Both the position numbers and the translations under genes were made by a program. Shown in pieces: positions 8,841 to 17,098 of a stretch of DNA of 64,000 nt (its first letter is position 1; the number at the start of each line of letters is the position of its first letter). The notes under the pieces are model-generated. The model had not been told where the DNA came from and searched no databases. It was given only the letters and a program-made list of their open reading frames with translations. Origin of the DNA: Flavobacterium sp. N1736 (GTDB lineage: Bacteria > Bacteroidota > Bacteroidia > Flavobacteriales > Flavobacteriaceae); the NCBI RefSeq assembly GCF_025947065.1, contig NZ_CP109994.1:1-64000 (forward strand), written 5' to 3'.

Positions 8841-11800
8841 TTATAGTCCGTCTTCAGAAAGAAAGTCAGCTTGATAATTTAGATTGTCGCTACTTGATAA
8901 TCCTTGTTGAAAAGTTATTATTTCACTTTCAAAAGACAAAGGCGGACCCGAATCAAATCTTTTTGTAGCAATACAAATTAATTTTCCTCTCTTTCCGTTT
9001 AGCGATGGCGGAATAAAGAAAAGATCTCTAGATTCTAAAGTTCTAATGATTGGAATTTGCTGTCCAGTGTTTTCAATTTTTAAATACCAATTAAAAGTAT
9101 AACTAGAACTATTTTCTACTTTTTGAATTACAGATTCCCTATCAAATCTATATGCTCCTTTATTCACATAAAAACTAGTATAATATTCCAGCATATACGG
9201 AAAAGTTATGAAAGATGGAAAAGCTATAGGAGTAAATATATCTTCATTATGAATTCCGCCTGTTGGTCTAGGAAAATTAAATAAAGGATGTAAGCTAGGG
9301 TTAGTAACACCTGTCCAGGTAAAAGTTGTTGGAAGCCATGCCGGAACAGGAATGTCATAAAATTGAAAATTATCGACCCATATTTTAAAATCAGATGGCT
9401 CTGGGTTGCCATTATCAATTGTCCACGGAGAATCATTCCAATATCCGGGATCTGCAGGTGTTGTTCCCGAATTATTTCCAATTCCATATCCTGAAGTTTT
9501 GCTGCAAACATCACCAGAATAAAAATCAGAAATACTTAACTTATAAAAGGCAGGTAAATTATCATAATCATCCAGCCCGCTTTTAAATTGCATTAAATTG
9601 CTTTTTGCCAGATAAATGACAGTCTTTCTAATAGGATCCTCACGATCATAACCTGATGTTATTTTTGCAGAACAAACTATTCTGCCAAAAGTTCCTTCTA
9701 AACATTTTGGTATAAAAAAGATATTTGAATATTCCTGAGCTTGCGGAAGTTCTATTTTTTTTCCATCAATTTCCATCCACCACGTTAATTCAATAACTCT
9801 GTTTGGTCCAAGAAATTTAGGATTTTCTAATCCTGCAAGGCTAAAAGAATAACCAGACCTTTCGGCATAATAATTACACGTATATTCTTCCAAAGGATAA
9901 GGCAGATTTAGTTGTCTATAATCATCAGGTAATGGTGTATAACCCGGGGTATAATGTACACCTGTCTGAGAAGGATTGGGAAAGTAAAACTTATCATGAA
10001 GGCTTAAGATGTTTCTTCCTTTGTATGGAGCATCATCTGGTAATTTGTCTTCCCAGCTTACTCCTCTGCCACAAGCTACAGGTATTTTATATGATGTATA
10101 ATCACCAACTATTACTTGTAAATCAGTATCATAAATTGAATTATCTTCTTCTGATGGAATTCTTATGCTGTTTTGACAATCATTAGGTACGCCATTATAA
10201 CCATAACAATATTCTTCAATAATATTTTGATCCTGGTCTTTGATTTTTTTAAGGCGATTTAAATCATCATATTCATATGAAATTAAATTTCCTTTTGGAT
10301 CCACAATTGTTGTAATACCTATTAAAGGTTTGTATATATAAGACGTAACCATTGCACTGCCTAAATTGGTTCTTATCTTTTCAATTTCATTTTTTAATTG
10401 TTCTTCTGTATAGCTTTGCAAATACTCAAGAGTTTCAGAATTACTTTTCCCCAATGAAGTCATCACTTGAGAATAAGTTGCATTTTCAATTTTAGCAATA
10501 GGTTTAGAGTAGTTATATCCCCATAAATATACGGAATGCGTGTCATTTTTTTTGGATGATTCTATTGAATTACCAAACTTGTCATAATCATGAAACTGGA
10601 TTTTTTCTTCAAATTGATTAGTCGCTGTTTGTATTCCTTTAAGAGTTTGTATTGCTCTTGGCAGAATCAAAGTTTTGTTGCCTTTAGTAAAACTATTGTA
10701 TAATACTTCTTGTGAAGTAAGATCTTCCTGGCTTTCGCCTGTTTTGCGTAAAGTTTTTAAAAGCACTGGTTCTGCAATACGATTAGCAGTGACAAGACTT
10801 GTCATTAAAGGAGTTGTAAAGTTATGCGGATAACTGGTTTCTTTTATTAAAGAAGTTGTAACTCCGGACTCATTAACGACACTTTCTACTGCTTTTGGCA
10901 ATGAATATTTTAAATCATAAGTAGTTGTAGTAATATTTTGAACCTTGTTTTGATCGTATTTTGTTACTGTTTTAGTTTCATTAGTTAAATTTCTACTGGC
11001 ATACACAGAAGGATAAAATGCAAAATCCGGTTCTATTGGTTCAGCATCAAAATGTTCAGAAGGAAAAACTTCTTTCCTCGAAATCCCAACTTTATCAGTA
11101 ATTTGATCAAAAATATCATATTGATAGCTATTTTTGGTTTCTTCAACCAGAATATTGTTTTTGTCGTATTTTCTAATAAACTTTAGTTTACCAATTAATA
11201 ATTCAGTATTATTAGTTGTAGGAAGCCTCCATCCATTATTTAAACCAAACTGAATCTTGTTTTTATCATAATCTCTGTATGTAAACAATGGTTGTTCGAT
11301 TGGAAAATCCTTTCTTGTAGAAAATATCTTTTCCACATAACCGTTATCAGCATTTTCTTTAATCAAAACTCTAGAATATCCTACGTTTGATCCTTCCACT
11401 ACGTCAAAATCAGTTCTTGAACTTGTAAAAGTATGCAGCACAAGCCCTGTTTGAAGTGAGTATGACCCTATACCTAAGTAAGTAGCTGCTAATGATTCGC
11501 TATAGGCATGAGAAATTCCAAGTGTAGGTAAATTATTTAGAATACCAGAAGAATTACCATTAATATCAAGGTAATTATACTTGTGTACTTGTATAGCTCC
11601 TTTCGTATCTACCAATTTATGAATTGAAATTCTTAAACCGCCAGATTGAACATTTTGTCCGGTTAAGGAAGAATAAAAATCATTTAATTCATATTCAAAT
11701 TCCTCTCTGCCACCAGTTGGATATTGTACTTTATTTAAAACACCCGATTTTGTATAAGGTAAAGAAGGCTGTAACGACCTTCCTTGAGTAACAAAACTTG

Positions 11801-13451
11801 AAGGAAAAATAGGGAAGGGAGAAACTGATAAATCTTTTTTATTAGGGCTGTAATATAATTTAGGAGGAGGAATAAGGCAAGAAGCACAACTCACAGAAGT
11901 TACATTATTATATTCACTTGGTACAGGACCATTTGCATATCCTAAATAATCTGTAATAGTTGAACCTCTTTCCGGAAGTTTAATATCATCATTATAAAAA
12001 AATCGATATGGAGGTATAACTGCATTGTTTTTTCCTGTTTCCTGTACCGTTAATAGGCGTAGTCTTTTACAAGTAGGTTCAGCGCACTTGTTATTAGAAA
12101 CCATATAGTCATATTCTAACTTTATCGTTTTTATAATATTGTTATTAATGTCCTTAATAATGATTTTTGATAAAGCATAATCTCCGGGCAAATCTTTTCT
12201 AGGCTCTTCATACTTAAATTCAACAGATCCTTCAGCATAATTTATTTTACTTATTCTGTTTAAATTTGGAAACCTAATTTCAGTAGAACTTAAATTTTGA
12301 GTCGATTGATTACCACTATTATTTGTTACTTCATAATCAGATGTTTTTCGATATTCAGGATAATTTATAGCATATTTTTCATAGGTAAACGTAACCTCAT
12401 TGCCCTTGAAATCTTTTATCGAGCTTAACTTATAAGCCATTATTTCCTGAGATGTAAGATCTCTGCTAGATTCTATACTTGCATAGGTAGTAAAAACATC
12501 TCGGTTAACATATTGATTTACATCTAATTGATCAAATACATATTGAGTTCCGTTTATATTAGTTATCTCTATTTTATTAACTCCCAGTATTTTTCTTTGT
12601 GGCCCTCCATCGAAAAAGCTTAAATCTCCCTGAAATTTAATATTATCTCTAAATTCTGGAAAAAACGGAATAACTGGTGATTTGCCTATTGTAGTTGTAA
12701 TTTTATTACCCTGATAAGCAATTTCCATTACCGAGGCATCTTTTCTATGGGTAAAGGATGTATTAAGCCCTGGTGCATTTACATAAAATAAATCAGGAGA
12801 TAAATCTTTTTTTGTAGTTATGATTCCCATATCAAACAATGTGTAGACTTTATCAACACCAGAAGTTATATCGTAGTAATTATTTAAAGAAATGTTTTGA
12901 TTTTGCAAAAGCCATCCAACTTCCTTGAGTCTCATTCCTAATACAGTACTTGTACCAAGTTGGGAAAATTTTAATCTATGACTGATAGGATCACCTAATG
13001 CTCCTTCAACACTAAGCTTAAAATCTTCTATTCCTTTTATTACTTTTGTTACAATTCCGCCTGCATTTAAAGACCAGTTTTGACCAACGTTAGAAGCGGT
13101 TTCATCGACTTTAACACCTGTTGAAGAGTAATTTAATTCAATTGGAATATTAATTTGTCCTATTTGAATTTGGTATATTGGAACATTTATACTTGCGGAA
13201 CCGGTATATTCTCCAACACTTGAAAAATTCACCTGTTTAAAACCGGCTGCATTTGGAGCACCAATTTTTGGAGTAAAAATTTCACTATAAAGTAAATCGT
13301 TAAGATTTGTTGATTGAGTATCGGTGCCACCTCCAATTGGTCCCTGATCGATTGGTTCTGTGGGATTATCTCCTCCTGGAACCTGAGTTTGAGATCTAAC
13401 ATTAAAAAAGAAAAAAATAAGAACAAATAAATAATAGTAATGTTTTTTCAT
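8841..13451 (-). CDS. Large secreted SpvB/YD-repeat protein B, first gene of RHS pair B
   Basis: 1536 residues with a signal peptide (YLFVLIFFFFNVRSQ). Residues about 80-130 hold the family entry motif (SINVPIYQIQIGQINIPIEL, NYSSTGVKVDETASNVGQNW). A long beta-rich YD-repeat body follows, ending with YIYKPLIGITTIVDPKGNLI and YEYDDLNRLKKI near 10300. Unlike protein A (20743-24120), which ends right after this block, protein B continues for about 440 residues (8841 to about 10190). That extension holds two related beta-sandwich-like modules, each with a FFIP...L.G..G.I/LIC pattern and ending SGL/QGL..DNL. Probably forms the cocoon shell together with the next gene, 35 bp downstream. Secretion route not visible. 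Confidence 0.85.
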   Translation of the reverse strand: MKKHYYYLFVLIFFFFNVRSQTQVPGGDNPTEPIDQGPIGGGTDTQSTNLNDLLYSEIFTPKIGAPNAAGFKQVNFSSVGEYTGSASINVPIYQIQIGQINIPIELNYSSTGVKVDETASNVGQNWSLNAGGIVTKVIKGIEDFKLSVEGALGDPISHRLKFSQLGTSTVLGMRLKEVGWLLQNQNISLNNYYDITSGVDKVYTLFDMGIITTKKDLSPDLFYVNAPGLNTSFTHRKDASVMEIAYQGNKITTTIGKSPVIPFFPEFRDNIKFQGDLSFFDGGPQRKILGVNKIEITNINGTQYVFDQLDVNQYVNRDVFTTYASIESSRDLTSQEIMAYKLSSIKDFKGNEVTFTYEKYAINYPEYRKTSDYEVTNNSGNQSTQNLSSTEIRFPNLNRISKINYAEGSVEFKYEEPRKDLPGDYALSKIIIKDINNNIIKTIKLEYDYMVSNNKCAEPTCKRLRLLTVQETGKNNAVIPPYRFFYNDDIKLPERGSTITDYLGYANGPVPSEYNNVTSVSCASCLIPPPKLYYSPNKKDLSVSPFPIFPSSFVTQGRSLQPSLPYTKSGVLNKVQYPTGGREEFEYELNDFYSSLTGQNVQSGGLRISIHKLVDTKGAIQVHKYNYLDINGNSSGILNNLPTLGISHAYSESLAATYLGIGSYSLQTGLVLHTFTSSRTDFDVVEGSNVGYSRVLIKENADNGYVEKIFSTRKDFPIEQPLFTYRDYDKNKIQFGLNNGWRLPTTNNTELLIGKLKFIRKYDKNNILVEETKNSYQYDIFDQITDKVGISRKEVFPSEHFDAEPIEPDFAFYPSVYASRNLTNETKTVTKYDQNKVQNITTTTYDLKYSLPKAVESVVNESGVTTSLIKETSYPHNFTTPLMTSLVTANRIAEPVLLKTLRKTGESQEDLTSQEVLYNSFTKGNKTLILPRAIQTLKGIQTATNQFEEKIQFHDYDKFGNSIESSKKNDTHSVYLWGYNYSKPIAKIENATYSQVMTSLGKSNSETLEYLQSYTEEQLKNEIEKIRTNLGSAMVTSYIYKPLIGITTIVDPKGNLISYEYDDLNRLKKIKDQDQNIIEEYCYGYNGVPNDCQNSIRIPSEEDNSIYDTDLQVIVGDYTSYKIPVACGRGVSWEDKLPDDAPYKGRNILSLHDKFYFPNPSQTGVHYTPGYTPLPDDYRQLNLPYPLEEYTCNYYAERSGYSFSLAGLENPKFLGPNRVIELTWWMEIDGKKIELPQAQEYSNIFFIPKCLEGTFGRIVCSAKITSGYDREDPIRKTVIYLAKSNLMQFKSGLDDYDNLPAFYKLSISDFYSGDVCSKTSGYGIGNNSGTTPADPGYWNDSPWTIDNGNPEPSDFKIWVDNFQFYDIPVPAWLPTTFTWTGVTNPSLHPLFNFPRPTGGIHNEDIFTPIAFPSFITFPYMLEYYTSFYVNKGAYRFDRESVIQKVENSSSYTFNWYLKIENTGQQIPIIRTLESRDLFFIPPSLNGKRGKLICIATKRFDSGPPLSFESEIITFQQGLSSSDNLNYQADFLSEDGL

Positions 13452-13983
13452 AAATTAATCTATAAATTGGTTTTTGGCTTTTAGTAAAATTTGGTTAAAT
13501 ATATATTATATTTCTTTAATTTTAACTTTTAAAATGAAAGAAAAGTTTTGATTATTGTATTTTTAAATAATGTGTTTTTTTTATTTGATTATTCAATAAA
13601 AATATAATTTTTAACCAATCTTACTGTTCAATTAAGTCAAAATGTAGAATTATTACTACTGATATGCAACTGGAATTAATATATTGAATGAGGATGAAAG
13701 AAGAATAATTATAATCGTTTTTAGTTAACTTTTTGCGTTCAAAAATACTCCGTTAGGCAAATACCTCTTACTTTTGAGAAACTAAAATGATTTAAAGTTT
13801 CCAATTTTTATCTTAGTAAATATCAAAGATTGCATCTCTAAAAGACCTTATCCTTGTAACGGCCAAATGAAAGGATTCGTGCGGGAGTGGTAATAATGAT
13901 TCTGTCTGGAGTAAGACAGTTGTTTGCTAGAGAAACAGTTAAAACAAAAAAACGACTTATAAGTCAATTTTTTGTAAATATAT
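13452..13983. other. Gene-free stretch upstream of RHS pair B
   Basis: About 530 bp, very AT-rich, without a convincing open frame. It must hold the promoter of the RHS-B pair and the 3' region of the lipoprotein gene that ends at 13984. No TAnnTTTG box was found on the minus strand here, and no terminator hairpin. Confidence 0.6.
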
Positions 13984-14465
13984 CTACCTTGCTGTATTAA
14001 CGATTTTAAATAAATAATAAGATGATTTTGGTATGTCTTTTGGATTTGAGTAAATTTCACCAACTTCATATTTAGCATGAATATTTCCTCTTTCATATGC
14101 TTTAAATAAATAATAATTCGCTAGATTATTTGATTTACTTGAACTGTCTTTCTCACGTAATGTTAATAGATAATATGTATCAAAATAAGCTTCGCTAAAA
14201 TCATGTATTTGTGACATCTTTATAGCATAATATAAAAATTCCTCATAAGAATTTAATAAACCATATTGTTTAAAAGCTAACTTATATGAATTTGTATCTC
14301 CATAAGTCAAAGCGCTATCCGCAAGCTTTTTAGCTTTTTGTTTTAAATTATAGTATTTTTCATAATTCAATGAGGCTGTTACTTTTTTTAAATTATTCTT
14401 TTCCGATTGTTTATTGCACGAAAAAGATAATACAAGCAGTAAAAAAAAATAATATTTATTTTCAT
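13984..14465 (-). pseudogene. Frame-broken lipoprotein of the RHS-adjacent paralogous family
   Basis: ATG at 14465 starts MKINIIFFLL but runs out of frame in the T-run (A9 on the plus strand, 14441-14449). With ten bases there, the sequence gives a lipoprotein signal FFLLLVLSFSC and joins the long frame. As written, the only in-frame start is a TTG that would remove the signal. The body (GDTNSYKLAFKQYGLLNSYE, then AYFDTYYLL and YYLFKAYERGNIHAKYEVGE) matches the lipoproteins at 4123 and 3472 and is Sel1/TPR-like. The homopolymer could be a phase-variable switch, a dead gene or a sequencing error. It lies between repeat copy 2 and RHS pair B. Confidence 0.65.
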
Positions 14466-14516
14466 GATTTAAATTTTTTTAAATTTTGTTGTTCTAGATC
14501 CCGGAACCTCTTTTCT

Positions 14517-14791
14517 CCTCGCTGACCGAAGTGTTCTTGTTCACGCTGCGCAAAAATCTCTGACTTTGCGGCATTTCAAACAAATATAATTGAAAACATA
14601 AACCTCATAAAGTCTCCTTACTTTAAAACTAATTTTCTTAGAATGTTGTTTTCTGAATGTAAAAAATCAAAGCAATATAAGGCCTAAACGTAAAAAATTG
14701 AAAGACTTTTATTTATAAGAACATAAAAAAATTGCGCAAAGTCAGAGACATTTGCGCAGCTTTTCATAAGAAACTCTTCGTAGAGCGAGGG
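14517..14791. repeat. Inverted-repeat-bounded element, copy 2 (275 bp)
   Basis: Outer arms CCTCGCTgacCGAAG and CTTCGtagAGCGAGG are inverted. Inside them lie the 27-bp palindromic ends (left near 14545, right ending 14760). Copy 3 (16498-16773) is almost the same sequence in the same orientation; I count about five differences. On the minus strand the right hairpin is followed by AATTTTTTT, a good intrinsic terminator. No open reading frame or transposase remnant inside, so it is MITE-like or a recombination module. Confidence 0.88.
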
Positions 14792-14826
14792 GTAATTTGA
14801 CACTAAAAATCTCGGTTTCTCGTATC

Positions 14827-14872
14827 AAAATAGCCGATACAGGGAGGGAGTATGCTCTGAGTGCTATTTTTT
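14827..14872 (+). terminator. Possible terminator-like hairpin
   Basis: AAAATAGC (14827-14834) can pair with GCTATTTTTT (14863-14872), with a long loop and a T-run on the plus strand. No plus-strand gene ends here, so its role is unclear. Confidence 0.25.
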
Positions 14873-14952
14873 AAATCTACTGAAATTACCTAGCATTTGC
14901 AGGCTAACATGGATTTTATTTTAACAGTTTGGTACACTTTAAAGTGCTATAA

Positions 14953-14990
14953 AATCAAAAGCCACTCCGTTATGGAATGGCTTTTTGATT
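14953..14990 (-). terminator. Bidirectional terminator downstream of the orphan cassette
   Basis: AATCAAAAGCCA and TGGCTTTTTGATT form a long imperfect stem around CTCCGTTATGGAA. On the minus strand the 3' arm is TGGCTTTTGATT. It is placed correctly to end the gene whose stop is at 15042. Confidence 0.65.
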
Positions 14991-14999
14991 CTAATTATT

Positions 15000-15030
15000 G
15001 GCAAGATTGCAAATCTGCAGTATCGTGGTC
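15000..15030. repeat. Degenerate REP-like hairpin sequence
   Basis: GGCAAGATTGCAAATCTGC followed by AGTATCGTGGTC. AGATT/AATCT form a short stem. It resembles the clearer unit at 15750-15785 (AGATTACAAATCT then GCTATCGGGTAC) in both the hairpin and the flanking tail. Together the two units bracket the module 15042-15752. Confidence 0.5.
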
Positions 15031-15041
15031 AAATAGAATAC

Positions 15042-15560
15042 TTATTTAATTTCTATAATTACTGTTCCAATTTCATTTTTTTTGTCATTATCATAAAAAT
15101 GGATTCTTGCCTTAGTTCCAAGCTTATAAAATCTTCCCGTCGTTGTAATTGGGTTTTCAATTTGACCGTTTTCTAATTTAAACCAAATAATATCGTCATA
15201 AGCTGTTGAGTATGTTTTTTTGGTATTCTTATACGCTATCCTTAGTGTCCTACTATTATCGTCAACTATATCATAAGAGAGAATTCCACTCATACCGAAA
15301 TTCTTTTTAGTTATAGCTTTATCCAACCAAAACTCTAATTCTTCTATTTTCTGATTTATTTGCTTACTACCTGTTATTTGGATGTTTTCCTTAGAAATCT
15401 TATTAGAAAAAATATTTTTTTCCTTAGACTCACTAATAGAGGATGAAGGATAAAAATAATAGTTTATGAATTGACCACTATTATGAACAGAGACGCTTAC
15501 CAAATAATACACTATACCAATTAAAACAATTATCGAGATATATTTAATACTTTTTTTCAT
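15042..15560 (-). CDS. Membrane-anchored protein, candidate orphan immunity protein
   Basis: 172 residues. One N-terminal transmembrane segment (residues about 7-25, YISIIVLIGIVYYLVSV), a Ser/Lys-rich linker, then a soluble periplasm-facing domain (FWLDKAITKKNFGMSGILSY, IIWFKLENGQIENPITTTGR). It starts 6 bp after the stop of the truncated tip fragment at 15567, the same tip-then-immunity order as at both intact RHS loci. I recognise no family. An immunity role is inferred from position and topology. Confidence 0.6.
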   Translation of the reverse strand: MKKSIKYISIIVLIGIVYYLVSVSVHNSGQFINYYFYPSSSISESKEKNIFSNKISKENIQITGSKQINQKIEELEFWLDKAITKKNFGMSGILSYDIVDDNSRTLRIAYKNTKKTYSTAYDDIIWFKLENGQIENPITTTGRFYKLGTKARIHFYDNDKKNEIGTVIIEIK

Positions 15561-15566
15561 TTAAAC

Positions 15567-15752
15567 TTAATTTTTTGTAGGAATTAATTTTTTATCAACA
15601 TCAGTACCTTTATTACTTTTTTCTATTTCTGCTTGTTTTGAACTAGGACTAAAGTTTAATATTGGTGTTCCAAAGAGACCTTCATTTTTACTAACTTCGC
15701 CATTCTTTAGACCTCCAGCATCTAGGGCTTTTTTGATTCTCTTTGTGTACAC
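15567..15752 (-). pseudogene. Truncated C-terminal fragment of an RHS-type tip
   Basis: 61 codons opening at a GTG inside the REP-like hairpin; the frame upstream is closed by a TAA within that hairpin. The remaining sequence (LDAGGLKNGEVSKNEGLFGT, ILNFSPSSKQAEIEKSNKGT) is hydrophilic and has no signal. It most likely is the 3' end of a former toxin tip cut by the REP unit, kept together with its downstream partner at 15042-15560. Function not recognisable. Confidence 0.45.
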
Positions 15753-15785
15753 AGATTACAAATCTGTGCTATCGGGTACGTTACA
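15750..15785. repeat. REP-like palindromic unit
   Basis: CACAGATTACAAATCTGTG (15750-15768) is a perfect 8-bp stem with a 3-nt loop, followed by CTATCGGGTACGTTAC. Its form is that of REP units linked to REP-associated tyrosine transposases in other genomes. No transposase gene is in the window. It sits exactly at the 5' edge of the truncated tip fragment. Confidence 0.6.
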
Positions 15786-15796
15786 TAATCCAAACG

Positions 15797-15985
15797 TTAC
15801 CAAAATTTGCTTTTTAAATAAAGGATTAATCCTATAAATACACTAAACAAGGCAATTCCTGCATAAACTTTTATTATTATAATTAGATTACCATCTATTA
15901 TGCCCATAATGGTTATTGCAGAAAATATAACTAATAATATTATATTCTCTGGTTTTTTTATCCAACTAATTAATTTATTTTTCAT
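15797..15985 (-). CDS. Small two-helix membrane protein in the orphan cassette
   Basis: 62 residues with two predicted membrane helices (IILLVIFSAITIMGII and VYAGIALFSVFIGLILYL) and a basic C-terminus (KSKFW). It begins 15 bp after the stop of the orphan tip at 16001. By position it would be the immunity partner of that tip; small membrane proteins are a usual form of such partners. No family recognised, so function is unproven. Confidence 0.5.
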   Translation of the reverse strand: MKNKLISWIKKPENIILLVIFSAITIMGIIDGNLIIIIKVYAGIALFSVFIGLILYLKSKFW

Positions 15986-16000
15986 AATATTTTTATTTCT

Positions 16001-16495
16001 TTATTGACCAGTAGTTTTCTTTTTTTCTGTTGCTTTTGATACAGCCGTAGACGCAGTTCCTGAAGCGGCTGTAGCAGCTGTACTAGCTCTCCTAGCAACA
16101 TAATTTTCGAGCTTTTTGGTTGCTCCACTAACATTTGCTTTCGCTTTAGAAGCCACATTTGATTTTCCACGAGCTATATTTTTTTCAGTATTAACCGCAG
16201 CTGTTAATTTTTTACCAGTTGAAGAGTTTAACGCGCTTTTTTCTAGTTTTTTACCTATACCTGCTGCAAGTCTTCCAGCACCAACATCAATAAGTGTGCT
16301 TTTTAACGAAACCTTACCTTCTTTAATACCCTGACCTGCCGCACTTACTCCTGCATCAGTGGCAACATCAACGGCTAATTTTGCAACTCTAGATGCATTT
16401 TTATATTGATTTAATGATGATATTCCCCCACTTAATGCACCTGCTCCTGCTGAAACTGCTATTGAGGTCATGCTTACATCTGTCCATGCTTCCGA
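16001..16495 (-). pseudogene. Orphan RHS tip, truncated at the edge of repeat copy 3
   Basis: The open frame starts without an ATG at the border of repeat copy 3 (GSEAWTDVS...) and continues with MTSIAVSAGAGALSGGISSL. An internal ATG at 16471 exists, but the frame clearly extends to the repeat. The sequence is Ala/Gly/Lys-rich and helical (LAVDVATDAGVSAAGQGIKE, LIDVGAGRLAAGIGKKLEKS), typical of the linker after the RHS core in Bacteroidota toxins. It ends ATEKKKTTGQ without a recognisable toxin domain. Read as a displaced 3' end of an RHS gene, kept with a small membrane protein downstream. Confidence 0.65.
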
Positions 16496-16497
16496 AC

Positions 16498-16773
16498 CCC
16501 TCGCTGACCGAAGTGTTCTTGTTCACGCTGCGCAAATGTCTCTGACTTTGCACCATTTCAAACAAATATAATTGAAAACATAAACCTCATAAAGTCTCCT
16601 GACTTTAAAACTAATTTTCTTAGAATGTTGTTTTCTGAATGTAAAAAATCAAAGCAATATAAGGCCTAAACGTAAAAAATTGAAAGACTTTTATTTATAA
16701 GAACATAAAAAAATTGCGCAAAGTCAGAGACATTTGCGCAGCTTTTCATAAGAAACTCTTCGTAGAGCGAGGG
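16498..16773. repeat. Inverted-repeat-bounded element, copy 3 (276 bp)
   Basis: Same structure and orientation as copy 2, with outer arms CCCTCGCT/AGCGAGGG and palindromic inner ends. Its right edge lies 2 bp from the stop of the membrane protein at 16776, and its left edge touches the first codon of the orphan tip. On the minus strand the hairpin plus AATTTTTTT would terminate the RHS-A operon. Together with copy 2 it forms 275-bp direct repeats around 14792-16497. Confidence 0.88.
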
Positions 16774-16775
16774 TT

Positions 16776-17096
16776 TTATATTTCTTTAGAATTATCATCA
16801 TTTGATAATTGCACTTTACTTTCTTTATTATACTTTTTAAGTAAAAATTTATAACACAAATACCAAAAAACAACAAACGTAATTAATTGAACAATTATCA
16901 CTGCAGTGTAATATTTACCCGCAATTAATATTCCAAAACTTAGAATACTTACAGGAAACGTAATTAACAGCACTACTAAAACCCAATCTCCATAAAAAGG
17001 AGGATAAGAACACAAAACTGCTATTGTTCCCAAACCAACATATAATAGAGAAAGTAATAATGAACTTCTTTTTGCTTTTCTTTTTAAATTTTCCAT
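16776..17096 (-). CDS. Three-helix membrane protein, candidate immunity to RHS tip A
   Basis: 106 residues with three hydrophobic segments (LLLSLLYVGLGTIAVLC, WVLVVLLITFPVSILSFGIL, VIIVQLITFVVFWYLCY) between a basic N-terminus and a charged C-terminus. It starts 2 bp after the RHS-A stop at 17099, so translational coupling is likely. Membrane location fits protection against the phospholipase-like tip proposed for RHS-A. No immunity family recognised. The gene is closed 2 bp later by repeat copy 3, whose hairpin may terminate the operon. Confidence 0.65.
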   Translation of the reverse strand: MENLKRKAKRSSLLLSLLYVGLGTIAVLCSYPPFYGDWVLVVLLITFPVSILSFGILIAGKYYTAVIIVQLITFVVFWYLCYKFLLKKYNKESKVQLSNDDNSKEI

Positions 17097-17098
17097 AA

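Noticed and set aside
13848..14096. Minus-strand frame overlapping the lipoprotein pseudogene
   Set aside because: Alternate frame of the lipoprotein body with no signal, start context or family match.
14935..14946. Perfect palindrome CACTTTAAAGTG as operator
   Set aside because: A single copy with no adjacent promoter; too short to support a regulatory claim.
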